From contig NZ_FNWQ01000001.1 of assembly GCF_900108365.1 (NCBI RefSeq), positions 868,001 through 932,000 of the forward strand: a DNA stretch of 64,000 bases, read 5' to 3'. The stretch is from Chryseobacterium culicis. GTDB taxonomy: Bacteria; Bacteroidota; Bacteroidia; Flavobacteriales; Weeksellaceae. Shown here in pieces: positions 16,202 to 24,090 of this stretch; within the stretch, counting starts at the first letter, position 1; each line of letters opens with the position of its first letter. A program made the position numbers and the translations under genes. Under the pieces are notes generated by a model that was not told the origin of the DNA, did not search any database, and saw only the letters and a list, made by a program, of their open reading frames with translations.

Positions 16202-19200
16202 ATGAAAAAAACTCTAATACTTTTACCTCTTTTGGCTGCTAATATAGCAATGGCCCAGCAAAAGAAAACCATCACCGGGAAAATAGAGGACGGAAACACA
16301 TCCCAGACGATCAGCGGTGCATCTATAAAAATTGAGACCCAGTCGGTCTCTACCAAAACTGAACTGGAAGGAATTATTGAAAGTGTATCTGTAGGTACAG
16401 TAACCGATAAGGACGGAAAATTCATTTTGGAAATTCCTGCCGATACAAAAACTGTATTGGTAAGCTACCCGGGCTATGAATCCAGGGTTATTCAGCTCAA
16501 TGAAGGACAGACTAATTATACTATCAGACTGACTTCTGAAGTAACAGATAAAAATAAAATCCAGGAAGTAATCATCACCGGTTACCAGAAAATTGAAAAG
16601 CGTAAGCAGACTTCAGCGGTTTCTACCGTAAAAATGGACAACATCAGCCAGGCTGGTGTGGCCAGTGTAGACCAAATGCTGGCAGGGCAGATTGCTGGTG
16701 TGGCAGTAACTCCCGAAACCGGTGCTCCTGGTAGTCCTGCGAAGATCAGAATCAGAGGGACAGCTTCTCTTTCCGGTCCCCAGGATCCACTTTGGGTAAT
16801 TGACGGGCTTCCATTAGAAGGAAATGATGTTCCGAACTTTACCGATAAAGACAATATTGACCAGCTTCAGAACTTCTCCATCGCAGGATTGAATCCTAAT
16901 GATATTGAAGATATCACGATCCTTAAAGATGCCGCAGCAACAGCAATTTACGGAGCAAGAGCTGCCAACGGAGTTATTTCCATTACCACCAAAAAGGGAA
17001 AAAAAGGAAGTTTGAGACTGAACTTCTCAGCAGATACTTTCGTGACTTCACGCCCCGATTTTGATAAACTGAACCTTTTAAATGCTTCTGAAAAAGTAGA
17101 CCTGGAACTCATGCTTGCCAAACGTGCTGATCTTACTTACCGGGCAGATAAAGGGGAAGTGATGAGAATTCTGACTCAGAACAGCCAGCTTGATGCTTTC
17201 AGAAACGGAGGGTTTGATGCCCTGAATTCATTAACGCGCCAACAGATCAACGGTTTAAGAAACAACAATACAGACTGGGGAAAACTGCTGTACAGAAATG
17301 CCATCAACAAACAATACGGATTAAGTGTTTCCGGAGGAAGTGACCGTGCAGATTACTATTTCTCCCTGGGATATTATGATGAAGAAGGAACAACGATCGG
17401 TACAGGTTTTAAGCGTTATAACCTGACTTTAAAAAACAACTACAAATTAAGCGATAAGTTAAATGCAGGAATCTCTATTTTCGGAACGCAAAGCGAACGT
17501 ACCTCTTTTGTAACGGATGCCGATGCGTCAATAAACCCTGTTAATTATTCAAGAAATGCCAATCCATATCTGAGACCTTTCAATGCAGACGGAAGCTACA
17601 ACTATGACAGAGATATGGACGGTTTTGAAGACCGTTATATTCCTTTCAACTTTCTTGAAGAAAGAGAAAATACCAACTACTCACTGAAAAATAACTCTTT
17701 GAAAGCGATTTTAGACTTAGAATACAAAGCTTCAAAAAGTTTAAGATTCACCTCCCAATTAGGGATTCAGTATGATGCCAACAAAACAGAAAAATTTGCA
17801 GCCGAGAATACGTATTTCACCAGAAAAATGAAAGAAAATACCCGTTATTACAAAGACGGTAAATACAATTACTTTCTGCCGGCTGGTGCAGTGAAGCAAA
17901 ACTGGGATAATGATTTCTTCCAGTACAACTGGAAATTGCAGGCAGCATACAGTACAAAGATCAATAAACATGAAATTGATTTGATGGCCGGTACGGAAAT
18001 CCGTAAAACAGAAGATAATACAACCATCACAAGAGCTTTCGGGTACGATCCTGTCACAAGAAGAGCCACCGCAATCGTTTTTCCAAATTCAAGTTTTGCA
18101 GCGGATAAAAGATACGAAACCTACCGTGAAGCAGCTCCTATAGAAAATGCATATGCTTCTATGTTTGCTACAGCATCTTACACGTATGATCAGAAATATA
18201 CCTTCTTCGGAAGTGTGAGATATGACGGAACGAACCTTTTCGGGGTTAACAAAAAATATAAGTACCTTCCCATCTGGGCCGTTTCAGGATCATGGCTGGT
18301 GACGAAGGAAGACTTTATGAAAAATATTTCTGCAGTATCCAACCTGAGACTGAGAGCTTCTTATGGTCTTCAGGGGAATATTGACAGAAATACCTCACCG
18401 TTTTTTATCGGTGAATACAGTGATGCCACTATTCTTCCGGGAGTAAAAGAAGGAATTATCAATGTAATAAGCCCTCCGAACGATAAGCTTAGATGGGAAA
18501 AAACAACCAATACCAACGTTGGGCTGGATTTAGGTTTGTTCAATAACCGTGTAAGCCTTACCGCTGATGTTTACAGCAGAAAAGGGACAGATATGATCAG
18601 TATGAGAGAAACCCCGCTGGAAACGGGCTTCGAATATACCATGATGAACTGGGGAAGTCTTACCAACAAAGGTTTTGAATTGGCATTATCCACTAAAAAC
18701 ATCAATCATGATAATTTCAAGTGGACCACTACCATCAACTTTGCACACAACAAGAGCAGGGTGCTAAGCGAGCAGCCTCGTGACAACGCTTTCCTTCCTT
18801 CAAGAGAAGGGCTGCCGGTAAATGCTGTTTTTGCATTGAAAACGGCAGGAATGGACGAGCACGGAAATCCATTGTTCTGGAAAGGAGATCAAAAGATTTC
18901 AGCAGTGGAATTCTTTAAATTATACGATGTATATGCAGATTTTCTTCCGGGGCAGCTTGTAGATACAAAACTTACAAACGCTGAACTGAGAAGCTTATTC
19001 ACCTATGTAGGAGATAGAGACCCGAAGTTTACCGGAGGTATCATCAATACTTTTAAAGTAAGCAATTTCGACCTTACTATTTCTGCAACATTCAACCTGA
19101 AGCAGACTGTAATGAGAACTCCTTCTTACCGGGGTATGGAGCTGGACAGAGGAAGAAACTATACAAGAGATATCTACGAAGCAGGAGGATCACTTCCCGG

Positions 19201-19531
19201 AATTACCAGTCCTGATATGGATGCTAATCCGGAAGGATGGATGGCCAATAAATGGTTTGCCGGAAACCGATCCAGTGCATACAGCCTTCTTGATGTATGG
19301 GCGAAAGAGATAAGCTACATCAGAATCAGCAGCATCCGTTTAGGCTACACCCTTCCGAAAGAATTTACCAATCCTATGGGAATAAGCAGCTTAAGACTAT
19401 GCGTCGAAGGGCGTAACCTCTTTGTATTCAGTAACGGATACAAAGGATATTTTGATCCGGAAACGTATGGTAATATTTATGCACAGCCTATCACCAAGTC
19501 GGTGACCGTAGGATTTAATGTTTCTTTTTAA
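16202..19531 (+). CDS. SusC/RagA-type TonB-linked outer-membrane transporter
   Basis: A 1109-residue TonB-dependent channel. A signal peptide (residues 1-19) is followed by a carboxypeptidase-regulatory-like N-terminal extension (near 20-110), a plug domain with the SusC signatures GYQKIEKRKQTSAVSTV, KIRIRGTASLSGPQDPLWVIDG and DAAATAIYGARAANGVI, and a large beta-barrel ending in VTVGFNVSF. It starts six bases after the metzincin stop codon. With the SusD lipoprotein it forms the usual bin-and-lid import complex. The neighbouring protease, and the absence of any glycoside hydrolase, points to peptide rather than glycan import. Confidence 0.95.
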   Translation: MKKTLILLPLLAANIAMAQQKKTITGKIEDGNTSQTISGASIKIETQSVSTKTELEGIIESVSVGTVTDKDGKFILEIPADTKTVLVSYPGYESRVIQLNEGQTNYTIRLTSEVTDKNKIQEVIITGYQKIEKRKQTSAVSTVKMDNISQAGVASVDQMLAGQIAGVAVTPETGAPGSPAKIRIRGTASLSGPQDPLWVIDGLPLEGNDVPNFTDKDNIDQLQNFSIAGLNPNDIEDITILKDAAATAIYGARAANGVISITTKKGKKGSLRLNFSADTFVTSRPDFDKLNLLNASEKVDLELMLAKRADLTYRADKGEVMRILTQNSQLDAFRNGGFDALNSLTRQQINGLRNNNTDWGKLLYRNAINKQYGLSVSGGSDRADYYFSLGYYDEEGTTIGTGFKRYNLTLKNNYKLSDKLNAGISIFGTQSERTSFVTDADASINPVNYSRNANPYLRPFNADGSYNYDRDMDGFEDRYIPFNFLEERENTNYSLKNNSLKAILDLEYKASKSLRFTSQLGIQYDANKTEKFAAENTYFTRKMKENTRYYKDGKYNYFLPAGAVKQNWDNDFFQYNWKLQAAYSTKINKHEIDLMAGTEIRKTEDNTTITRAFGYDPVTRRATAIVFPNSSFAADKRYETYREAAPIENAYASMFATASYTYDQKYTFFGSVRYDGTNLFGVNKKYKYLPIWAVSGSWLVTKEDFMKNISAVSNLRLRASYGLQGNIDRNTSPFFIGEYSDATILPGVKEGIINVISPPNDKLRWEKTTNTNVGLDLGLFNNRVSLTADVYSRKGTDMISMRETPLETGFEYTMMNWGSLTNKGFELALSTKNINHDNFKWTTTINFAHNKSRVLSEQPRDNAFLPSREGLPVNAVFALKTAGMDEHGNPLFWKGDQKISAVEFFKLYDVYADFLPGQLVDTKLTNAELRSLFTYVGDRDPKFTGGIINTFKVSNFDLTISATFNLKQTVMRTPSYRGMELDRGRNYTRDIYEAGGSLPGITSPDMDANPEGWMANKWFAGNRSSAYSLLDVWAKEISYIRISSIRLGYTLPKEFTNPMGISSLRLCVEGRNLFVFSNGYKGYFDPETYGNIYAQPITKSVTVGFNVSF

Positions 19532-19543
19532 AACTTGAGAAAA

Positions 19544-20863
19544 ATGAGAAAAATTACAACAATCATAGCGCTTACAGCAATCAGCCTTATCAATATCGGA
19601 TGTGACAGGTTTTTGGATATTCAGCCTGAAGGAAAGATTATTCCTACCACTGCTGAAGATTACCGAAAAGTACTTACATCAGCCTATTCAAAATATCCTG
19701 TTCACAAATCTCTGGTGGCACTTCGTACCGATGAGGTGAATATTGATGATAATTCTACAGATTTTATCTCCTACCGTGAAATTGCGATGTGGAAAGATTC
19801 CAACAATGATCCGGCGTCTACAGAATTTCCGTGGGTAAGCTTTTACTCTGTCAATTTCTACCTGAACCAGATCATTATTGAAGGAAGCAAAACTATGCAG
19901 GATTCTCCGGAAAAAAATCAGATTTTGGCAGAAGCGTATGCCCTTCGCGCGTATCTGTATTTTGACATGGTTAATCTCTACGGAAAACCCTACAACATTG
20001 CTACAGCCTCTACAGACAGGGGAGTTCCCATCAGCCTTGAAATTGACCTTGAGCAGGTGTTAAAGCCATCTTCAGTACAGGAAGTTTACAATCAGGTTCA
20101 TGCAGATCTTAAAAAAGCAGAAGACCTGATGGTAGAACAGAAACAGGCAGCGGGCGTTAACTACAGGTTCTCGAAAACAGCATTGCTGGCATTTGAAGCA
20201 AGGGCTGCGTTATACGAAGGAGACTGGAATAAAGCTTTAAACTATGCAGATCAGGTGCTGGCTGTAAAAGGAGATTTGAGCAATTTAAATACCGTAAATA
20301 CACCTCCCAACCATTATGCTTCCCCCGAATCCATCATGGCTTTAGACAATACATGGGATAATTCTATCAAAAACCTATCTTTTGCTTCGCCCGAACTGAT
20401 TTCTTCATATAATGCTGCCTCCGATAAAAGGTTTGGCATGTATTTTGAAAAAAATGGTAGTAAGTATAAAATCACCAAAGGAGGAAGTTTAGAATTTAAA
20501 GTGTCTTTCAGAACAGCAGAAATGTATTTTATAAAATCTGAAGCTCTGTTAAAATTGAATAAACTTACGGAAGCCAAAGAAATACTTCTGAAAGTCTTAA
20601 AAAACAGATACACTCCGGATGGATATACTTCAGTGCAAAATGCAGTGTCTTCAATGGATTCTACAGCATTGATGAACTTTATTCTGGATGAAAGATTCAG
20701 AGAGTTTGCCCTGGAAGGGCACAGATGGTTTGACCTGAGAAGAGCAAATCAGAAAAAAATAAGCCACACCATCAGTGGCAAAGAGTATATTCTTCAGCAG
20801 AATGATCCGAGATATACCATTGAATATCCAATGAGTGCGAAGAAGAATAACCCTAATTTATAA
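19544..20863 (+). CDS. SusD/RagB-type nutrient-binding lipoprotein
   Basis: A 439-residue surface lipoprotein. I chose the ATG at 19544 over a TTG at 19535 because it leaves a compact signal with lipobox INIGC and lipidated Cys20. SusD-like landmarks are FLDIQPEGKI at the mature N-terminus, the TPR-rich middle (ILAEAYALRAYLYFDMVNLYG), and the C-terminal ILDERFREFALEGHRWFDLRR. It forms the lid on the upstream SusC partner. It is about 70-100 residues shorter than many SusD proteins, suggesting a reduced ligand-binding region. A terminator follows at 20891. Confidence 0.94.
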   Translation: MRKITTIIALTAISLINIGCDRFLDIQPEGKIIPTTAEDYRKVLTSAYSKYPVHKSLVALRTDEVNIDDNSTDFISYREIAMWKDSNNDPASTEFPWVSFYSVNFYLNQIIIEGSKTMQDSPEKNQILAEAYALRAYLYFDMVNLYGKPYNIATASTDRGVPISLEIDLEQVLKPSSVQEVYNQVHADLKKAEDLMVEQKQAAGVNYRFSKTALLAFEARAALYEGDWNKALNYADQVLAVKGDLSNLNTVNTPPNHYASPESIMALDNTWDNSIKNLSFASPELISSYNAASDKRFGMYFEKNGSKYKITKGGSLEFKVSFRTAEMYFIKSEALLKLNKLTEAKEILLKVLKNRYTPDGYTSVQNAVSSMDSTALMNFILDERFREFALEGHRWFDLRRANQKKISHTISGKEYILQQNDPRYTIEYPMSAKKNNPNL

Positions 20864-20890
20864 AACTTCATATCAAATTCAATACAGAGG

Positions 20891-20926
20891 AAACCGCTTG
20901 AACTTAATTGTTTTAGCGGTTTTTTT
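20891..20926 (+). terminator. Intrinsic terminator after susD
   Basis: The stem AAACCGCT pairs with AGCGGTTT across a 16-base loop and runs into seven T. It separates the SusCD operon from the regulator gene, and its T-run abuts the regulator's own promoter. Confidence 0.7.
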
Positions 20927-20935
20927 GTACTTTTG
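20908..20935 (+). promoter_or_regulatory. Promoter of the LytTR regulator gene
   Basis: TACTTTTG at 20928-20935 is a perfect -7 box, with TTG at 20908-20910 (17-base spacer). The start point would fall near 20940, within a few bases of the ATG at 20943, so the message would be nearly leaderless. The promoter overlaps the upstream terminator loop and stem. Confidence 0.55.
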
Positions 20936-20942
20936 CATCGTT

Positions 20943-21704
20943 ATGAAAATTGCCATTATAGAAGATGAGCTGCTGGCTGTGAATTATCTGAAAAATCTTT
21001 TGGATACACAAAGCATAGTCCCTGTTACAGAGACCGTTGTTCTTCGTTCCAAAAAACAGGCAATTGAATTTTTTGAGCAAAATTCGGCAGATCTTATCTT
21101 TATGGATATTCATCTCGGTGACGGAATGAGCCTGGAAATCTTCGAACATGTGGAACTTTTCACCCCGGTTATTTTTATTACCGCTTTTGACGAATATGCC
21201 ATGAAAGTTTTCAGGCATTTCACCATTGATTATCTCCTGAAACCTTTTGAAGAAGAGGATCTGTATAAAGCGTTACGAAAGTTTATCTCCATCAGAAACA
21301 ATTTTGATCCTGAACCGGTCCTTAAATCTATCTCATCACTGCGCCAGGCAGATGAAGAAATCATGAAACGCTTTATGGTAAGAGAAGGGAACAAGCTCAA
21401 ATCAATAGACGAACAGAATACCGCTTATTTTTTCGCATCCGGAAAATACCTTTTCCTGACTACAAAAGACCATCAGACCTATATTTATGATGATACTATT
21501 AAAGATATCATTCAGAAATTAAATCCGGAAATTTTCTTTAAAATAAACCGTAAGTTTATCATTAATAAAAATGCCGTTTCCGAGATTATCAAACACTCAA
21601 GCCAAAAAGTAGAACTCAGGCTTTTTCCGGAACCGGAAGTAAATGCAGAAGTTTTTATCAGTAAAACGCAGATTGCCGAATGCCTGAACTGGCTGAACAG
21701 TTGA
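20943..21704 (+). CDS. LytTR-family response regulator
   Basis: A 253-residue DNA-binding response regulator. The receiver domain (residues 1-120) has the acidic pair E7/D8, phospho-acceptor Asp55 in FMDIHLGDG, and the late Lys in YLLKPF. A LytTR domain follows (near 145-250) with FFKINRKFIINKNAVSEI. The start at 20943 is set by the family N-terminus MKIAIIEDE. Its cognate kinase is almost certainly the LytS-like protein at 11909, since no other kinase is near. The direct repeats at 13503-13535 are its best candidate target. Confidence 0.93.
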   Translation: MKIAIIEDELLAVNYLKNLLDTQSIVPVTETVVLRSKKQAIEFFEQNSADLIFMDIHLGDGMSLEIFEHVELFTPVIFITAFDEYAMKVFRHFTIDYLLKPFEEEDLYKALRKFISIRNNFDPEPVLKSISSLRQADEEIMKRFMVREGNKLKSIDEQNTAYFFASGKYLFLTTKDHQTYIYDDTIKDIIQKLNPEIFFKINRKFIINKNAVSEIIKHSSQKVELRLFPEPEVNAEVFISKTQIAECLNWLNS

Positions 21705-21921
21705 TAAGATTTATTTCAATCTACATCATTATATAAATGCAAGTTTATCTCTAGTCATTTTATTTCTAAGTGTGCCAATAAGCGGCAGTTTCTTGATGAA
21801 ACCCAATGTTACACTCACGCTCAAAAAGAATCATTGAAGTTGATTCCCAGCTTTGCTCCCTCAATATTTTAGTTTATTGAACTTAAAATCAGCATTAAGA
21901 TGAACTTCAAAATACAACAAC

Positions 21922-21951
21922 AAAAAAACCTCTAAATAAATTAGAGGTTTT
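21922..21951 (-). terminator. Terminator of tRNA-Phe copy 1
   Basis: On the minus strand AAAACCTCTAA pairs with TTAGAGGTTTT and continues into a T-run. It begins four bases after the tRNA 3' end. Confidence 0.8.
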
Positions 21952-21955
21952 AAAG

Positions 21956-22028
21956 TGGTTTCTCCAGGAATCGAACCAGGGACACATGGATTTTCAATCC
22001 ATTGCTCTACCAACTGAGCTAAGAAACC
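21956..22028 (-). tRNA. tRNA-Phe (GAA), copy 1
   Basis: A 73-base cloverleaf on the minus strand: acceptor stem GGTTTCT/AGAAACC with discriminator A, D-arm GCTCAGTTGGTAGAGC, anticodon loop TTGAAAA with anticodon GAA, and T-loop TTCGATT between CCTGG arms. CCA is not encoded. A second, identical copy lies at 23909. Confidence 0.97.
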
Positions 22029-22069
22029 ATTTATATTTTTGTTTATTACTTCGTTGTTTTAAAGTGATG

Positions 22070-22102
22070 CAAAAGTATAACATTTTCTAATACCGTGCAA
22101 GT
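22070..22102 (-). promoter_or_regulatory. Promoter of tRNA-Phe copy 1
   Basis: The minus strand has TACTTTTG (22070-22077) and ACTTGC (22097-22102) separated by 19 bases. Both blocks and the spacer length are kept in copy 2 although the spacer sequence has diverged, which supports function. Confidence 0.7.
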
Positions 22103-22300
22103 TTTTTTATTTTATTTTCTTAATAAATCAATTGATACGGCCGGTTTTTAGCTTCAACACTTTGTTCGTCAATAGTTTGGTCTGTTTAATTTTTTTTCAT
22201 TTTTTTCTGTGATACTTTTTTGAAAAGCTTCTACTAAGACTATTTTCAATGTTAAAAAGAATCTATTCAATCAAAAAATAGGGTATGCCACGGAAAATAA

Positions 22301-22333
22301 ATAAAAAGCCGGTACTATTTACAGTAACCGGCT
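22301..22333 (-). terminator. Terminator of the DUF3472 lipoprotein gene
   Basis: On the minus strand AGCCGGT pairs with ACCGGCT across a 13-base loop and is followed by TTTTTATTTATTT. It starts 22 bases after the stop codon. Confidence 0.8.
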
Positions 22334-22354
22334 GATAATTTGTAAGTCACGATT

Positions 22355-23704
22355 TTAGGGAAGAGCAGAAAAATTTATGTCCGGAGCCTGTGTAGGTGCA
22401 GTTACTGAAAACGGTGTGCCGGGAGGAACGATTGTATTAAAGAATCCGCCATTCTGAAGGAAAAAAGCGCTGCCACTTGTACCTCCCATTGCATCTATTC
22501 TTTGTTTTGCATTGTACGTATTATCTACACTAAATTTTGCCCCTGAAACTGGCAGCCAGCTGCCATCGGAAGTCTTTATCCATTGATTTTTGAACTCTGC
22601 TTTTCTGCCCTGATATCCATTTTCGGGATTGAAATTTTCAACGAAGCTGTAGAAGCTTTTAAGATAAGTGCTGGTTTGAGGTCTTTTCCAGCTGGCTATC
22701 AGTTTCCATGCCGAAGCATCCGGAGATAAAAACCAAGCTGTAAAATCTGTTTTTCCGGTTCCGTCCGGCTCACCTTTTAGTAAGAATTTGTAGGTTTGTC
22801 CAGCAGTCCAGTTGTATTTGTAATAACTTTGTCCGCCAGATCCTTCATTACCAAATTCCCCGATTGTTACTCCGGAACCGGCTCTGTTCAGAATAATTTT
22901 GTGATCAGGAGGAATATTGTTGGGGTCATCGGTTTCAAACGGGCTCCATACGGAGAACAAAATCCTTCTTTCCGTGGCAGAGTTCACCTGCATTCCAAAA
23001 TAGCCTGCACTAAAGCCATTCGCCATAAAATAAGAGCCAATTTTATCTTCTCCGGCAGGAACTGTGACTTCATTGTAATAATAGCTCACATTACTGGCCG
23101 TTGGAATTACATAATTCAGGTGGCAGGAAGGCCCTCTGCGTGCCCAGTAATAGTAAGAAGGATCATTGCTGAAAACATTGGTTCCTGCGGAAGCTGCTCC
23201 GCTGAAAGTTACATCTGTTACATCCGCAAAATATCCACCGGTTTTAGAAACACCTTGCAGATCAATTTTTATATAGCCAGGGGAGGAAACAGTGAAATCA
23301 CCAACGGTATAATCTTTATATCCGGAACCTGTTAAGGTAACATTTTTTGAAGTGTTTCCTATCGTTACCTTTACCACACTTGTACCCGAAGGAACAGATG
23401 CTTTTAATCCAACGGTTAACGGTCCCGTGCTGCTCACTTTGAAATAAGTGCTGATTACCGTATTGGAATTGGTCCAGTTCCCTAAGTTGGTGGAGGTGAT
23501 AACCTCGCTGGCGCCTGCTGGCTTTACGGTTAAAAAAGAATTTCCGGCTACCGGAACGCTGAAAGAGGAAGCCCTATTAAAAACTGAAGCGTTTTTCATT
23601 GCTGCAACAGTATCTGCAGTTGCTACAGTGTTTTCTGCACAGGATTGAAAAATAATCAAAGCAGCGATACCCAGAAATGTATCGGTTAATAATTTTAATT
23701 TCAT
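22355..23704 (-). CDS. DUF5077/DUF3472 domain lipoprotein
   Basis: A 449-residue exported lipoprotein with lipobox IFQSC (Cys22). Residues near 45-170 resemble DUF5077, a beta-sandwich domain thought to bind carbohydrate (SFSVPVAGNSFLTV...). Residues near 185-430 resemble DUF3472, with segments such as YYYNEVTVPAGEDKIGSYFMANGFSAGYFGMQVN and FSVWSPFETDDPNNIPPDH. Surface recognition of a glycan or matrix is plausible but unproven. It is the only gene between two tRNA-Phe copies and has its own terminator. Confidence 0.85.
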   Translation of the reverse strand: MKLKLLTDTFLGIAALIIFQSCAENTVATADTVAAMKNASVFNRASSFSVPVAGNSFLTVKPAGASEVITSTNLGNWTNSNTVISTYFKVSSTGPLTVGLKASVPSGTSVVKVTIGNTSKNVTLTGSGYKDYTVGDFTVSSPGYIKIDLQGVSKTGGYFADVTDVTFSGAASAGTNVFSNDPSYYYWARRGPSCHLNYVIPTASNVSYYYNEVTVPAGEDKIGSYFMANGFSAGYFGMQVNSATERRILFSVWSPFETDDPNNIPPDHKIILNRAGSGVTIGEFGNEGSGGQSYYKYNWTAGQTYKFLLKGEPDGTGKTDFTAWFLSPDASAWKLIASWKRPQTSTYLKSFYSFVENFNPENGYQGRKAEFKNQWIKTSDGSWLPVSGAKFSVDNTYNAKQRIDAMGGTSGSAFFLQNGGFFNTIVPPGTPFSVTAPTQAPDINFSALP

Positions 23705-23873
23705 ATTATTTTTTGTAAGTGATTTGCTCTACTAAATTAAGTTTTAGTTGCCGAATAAAAAATTAATTCCCTTGGTTTTGATTAATTTTTTTGTTTTGAT
23801 AAAATTAGTTGAGAAAAATCTGTTTTTTTTACCAGAGCGGGAAGAGGGCAGGAGCAGGGAAATAGATAACAAC

Positions 23874-23904
23874 AAAAAAACCTCTAAAATAAATTAGAGG
23901 TTTT
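23874..23904 (-). terminator. Terminator of tRNA-Phe copy 2
   Basis: Same hairpin as copy 1 with one extra base in the loop, followed by a T-run on the minus strand. Confidence 0.8.
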
Positions 23905-23908
23905 CAAG

Positions 23909-23981
23909 TGGTTTCTCCAGGAATCGAACCAGGGACACATGGATTTTCAATCCATTGCTCTACCAACTGAGCTAAGAAACC
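23909..23981 (-). tRNA. tRNA-Phe (GAA), copy 2
   Basis: Identical over all 73 bases to copy 1 at 21956-22028; anticodon GAA and no encoded CCA. Confidence 0.97.
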
Positions 23982-24023
23982 ATTGTATTTTTGTTTGACT
24001 TACTTCGTTGTTTTAAAGTGATG

Positions 24024-24056
24024 CAAAAGTAGTAAGATTTACTATACAAAGCAAGT
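24024..24056 (-). promoter_or_regulatory. Promoter of tRNA-Phe copy 2
   Basis: The minus strand has TACTTTTG (24024-24031) and ACTTGC (24051-24056) with the same 19-base spacing as in copy 1. Confidence 0.7.
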
Positions 24057-24090
24057 ATTCATCGTACTTTTTTTAAATAAAGTTAAAAAC

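Larger units (their letters stand above)
21916..22102 (-). repeat. Direct repeat copy 1: terminator, tRNA-Phe and promoter cassette
   Basis: This segment reappears at 23868-24056 in the same orientation with only a few differences in the flanks and an identical tRNA. The similarity covers the terminator hairpin, the tRNA and the -7 box with its downstream bases; of the more distal promoter region only the GCAAGT block is kept, at the same spacing. Confidence 0.8.
23868..24056 (-). repeat. Direct repeat copy 2: terminator, tRNA-Phe and promoter cassette
   Basis: Second copy of the segment at 21916-22102. Recombination between the copies would remove 1952-1954 bases containing one tRNA and the lipoprotein gene. 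Confidence 0.8.

Noticed and set aside
21705..21915. Possible small gene between the LytTR regulator and tRNA-Phe
   Set aside because: No reading frame with a start signal, no promoter box and no RNA fold that I could recognise.
22796..23335. 179-codon frame antisense to the DUF3472 lipoprotein gene
   Set aside because: Shadow of a well-supported gene, with no recognisable domain.
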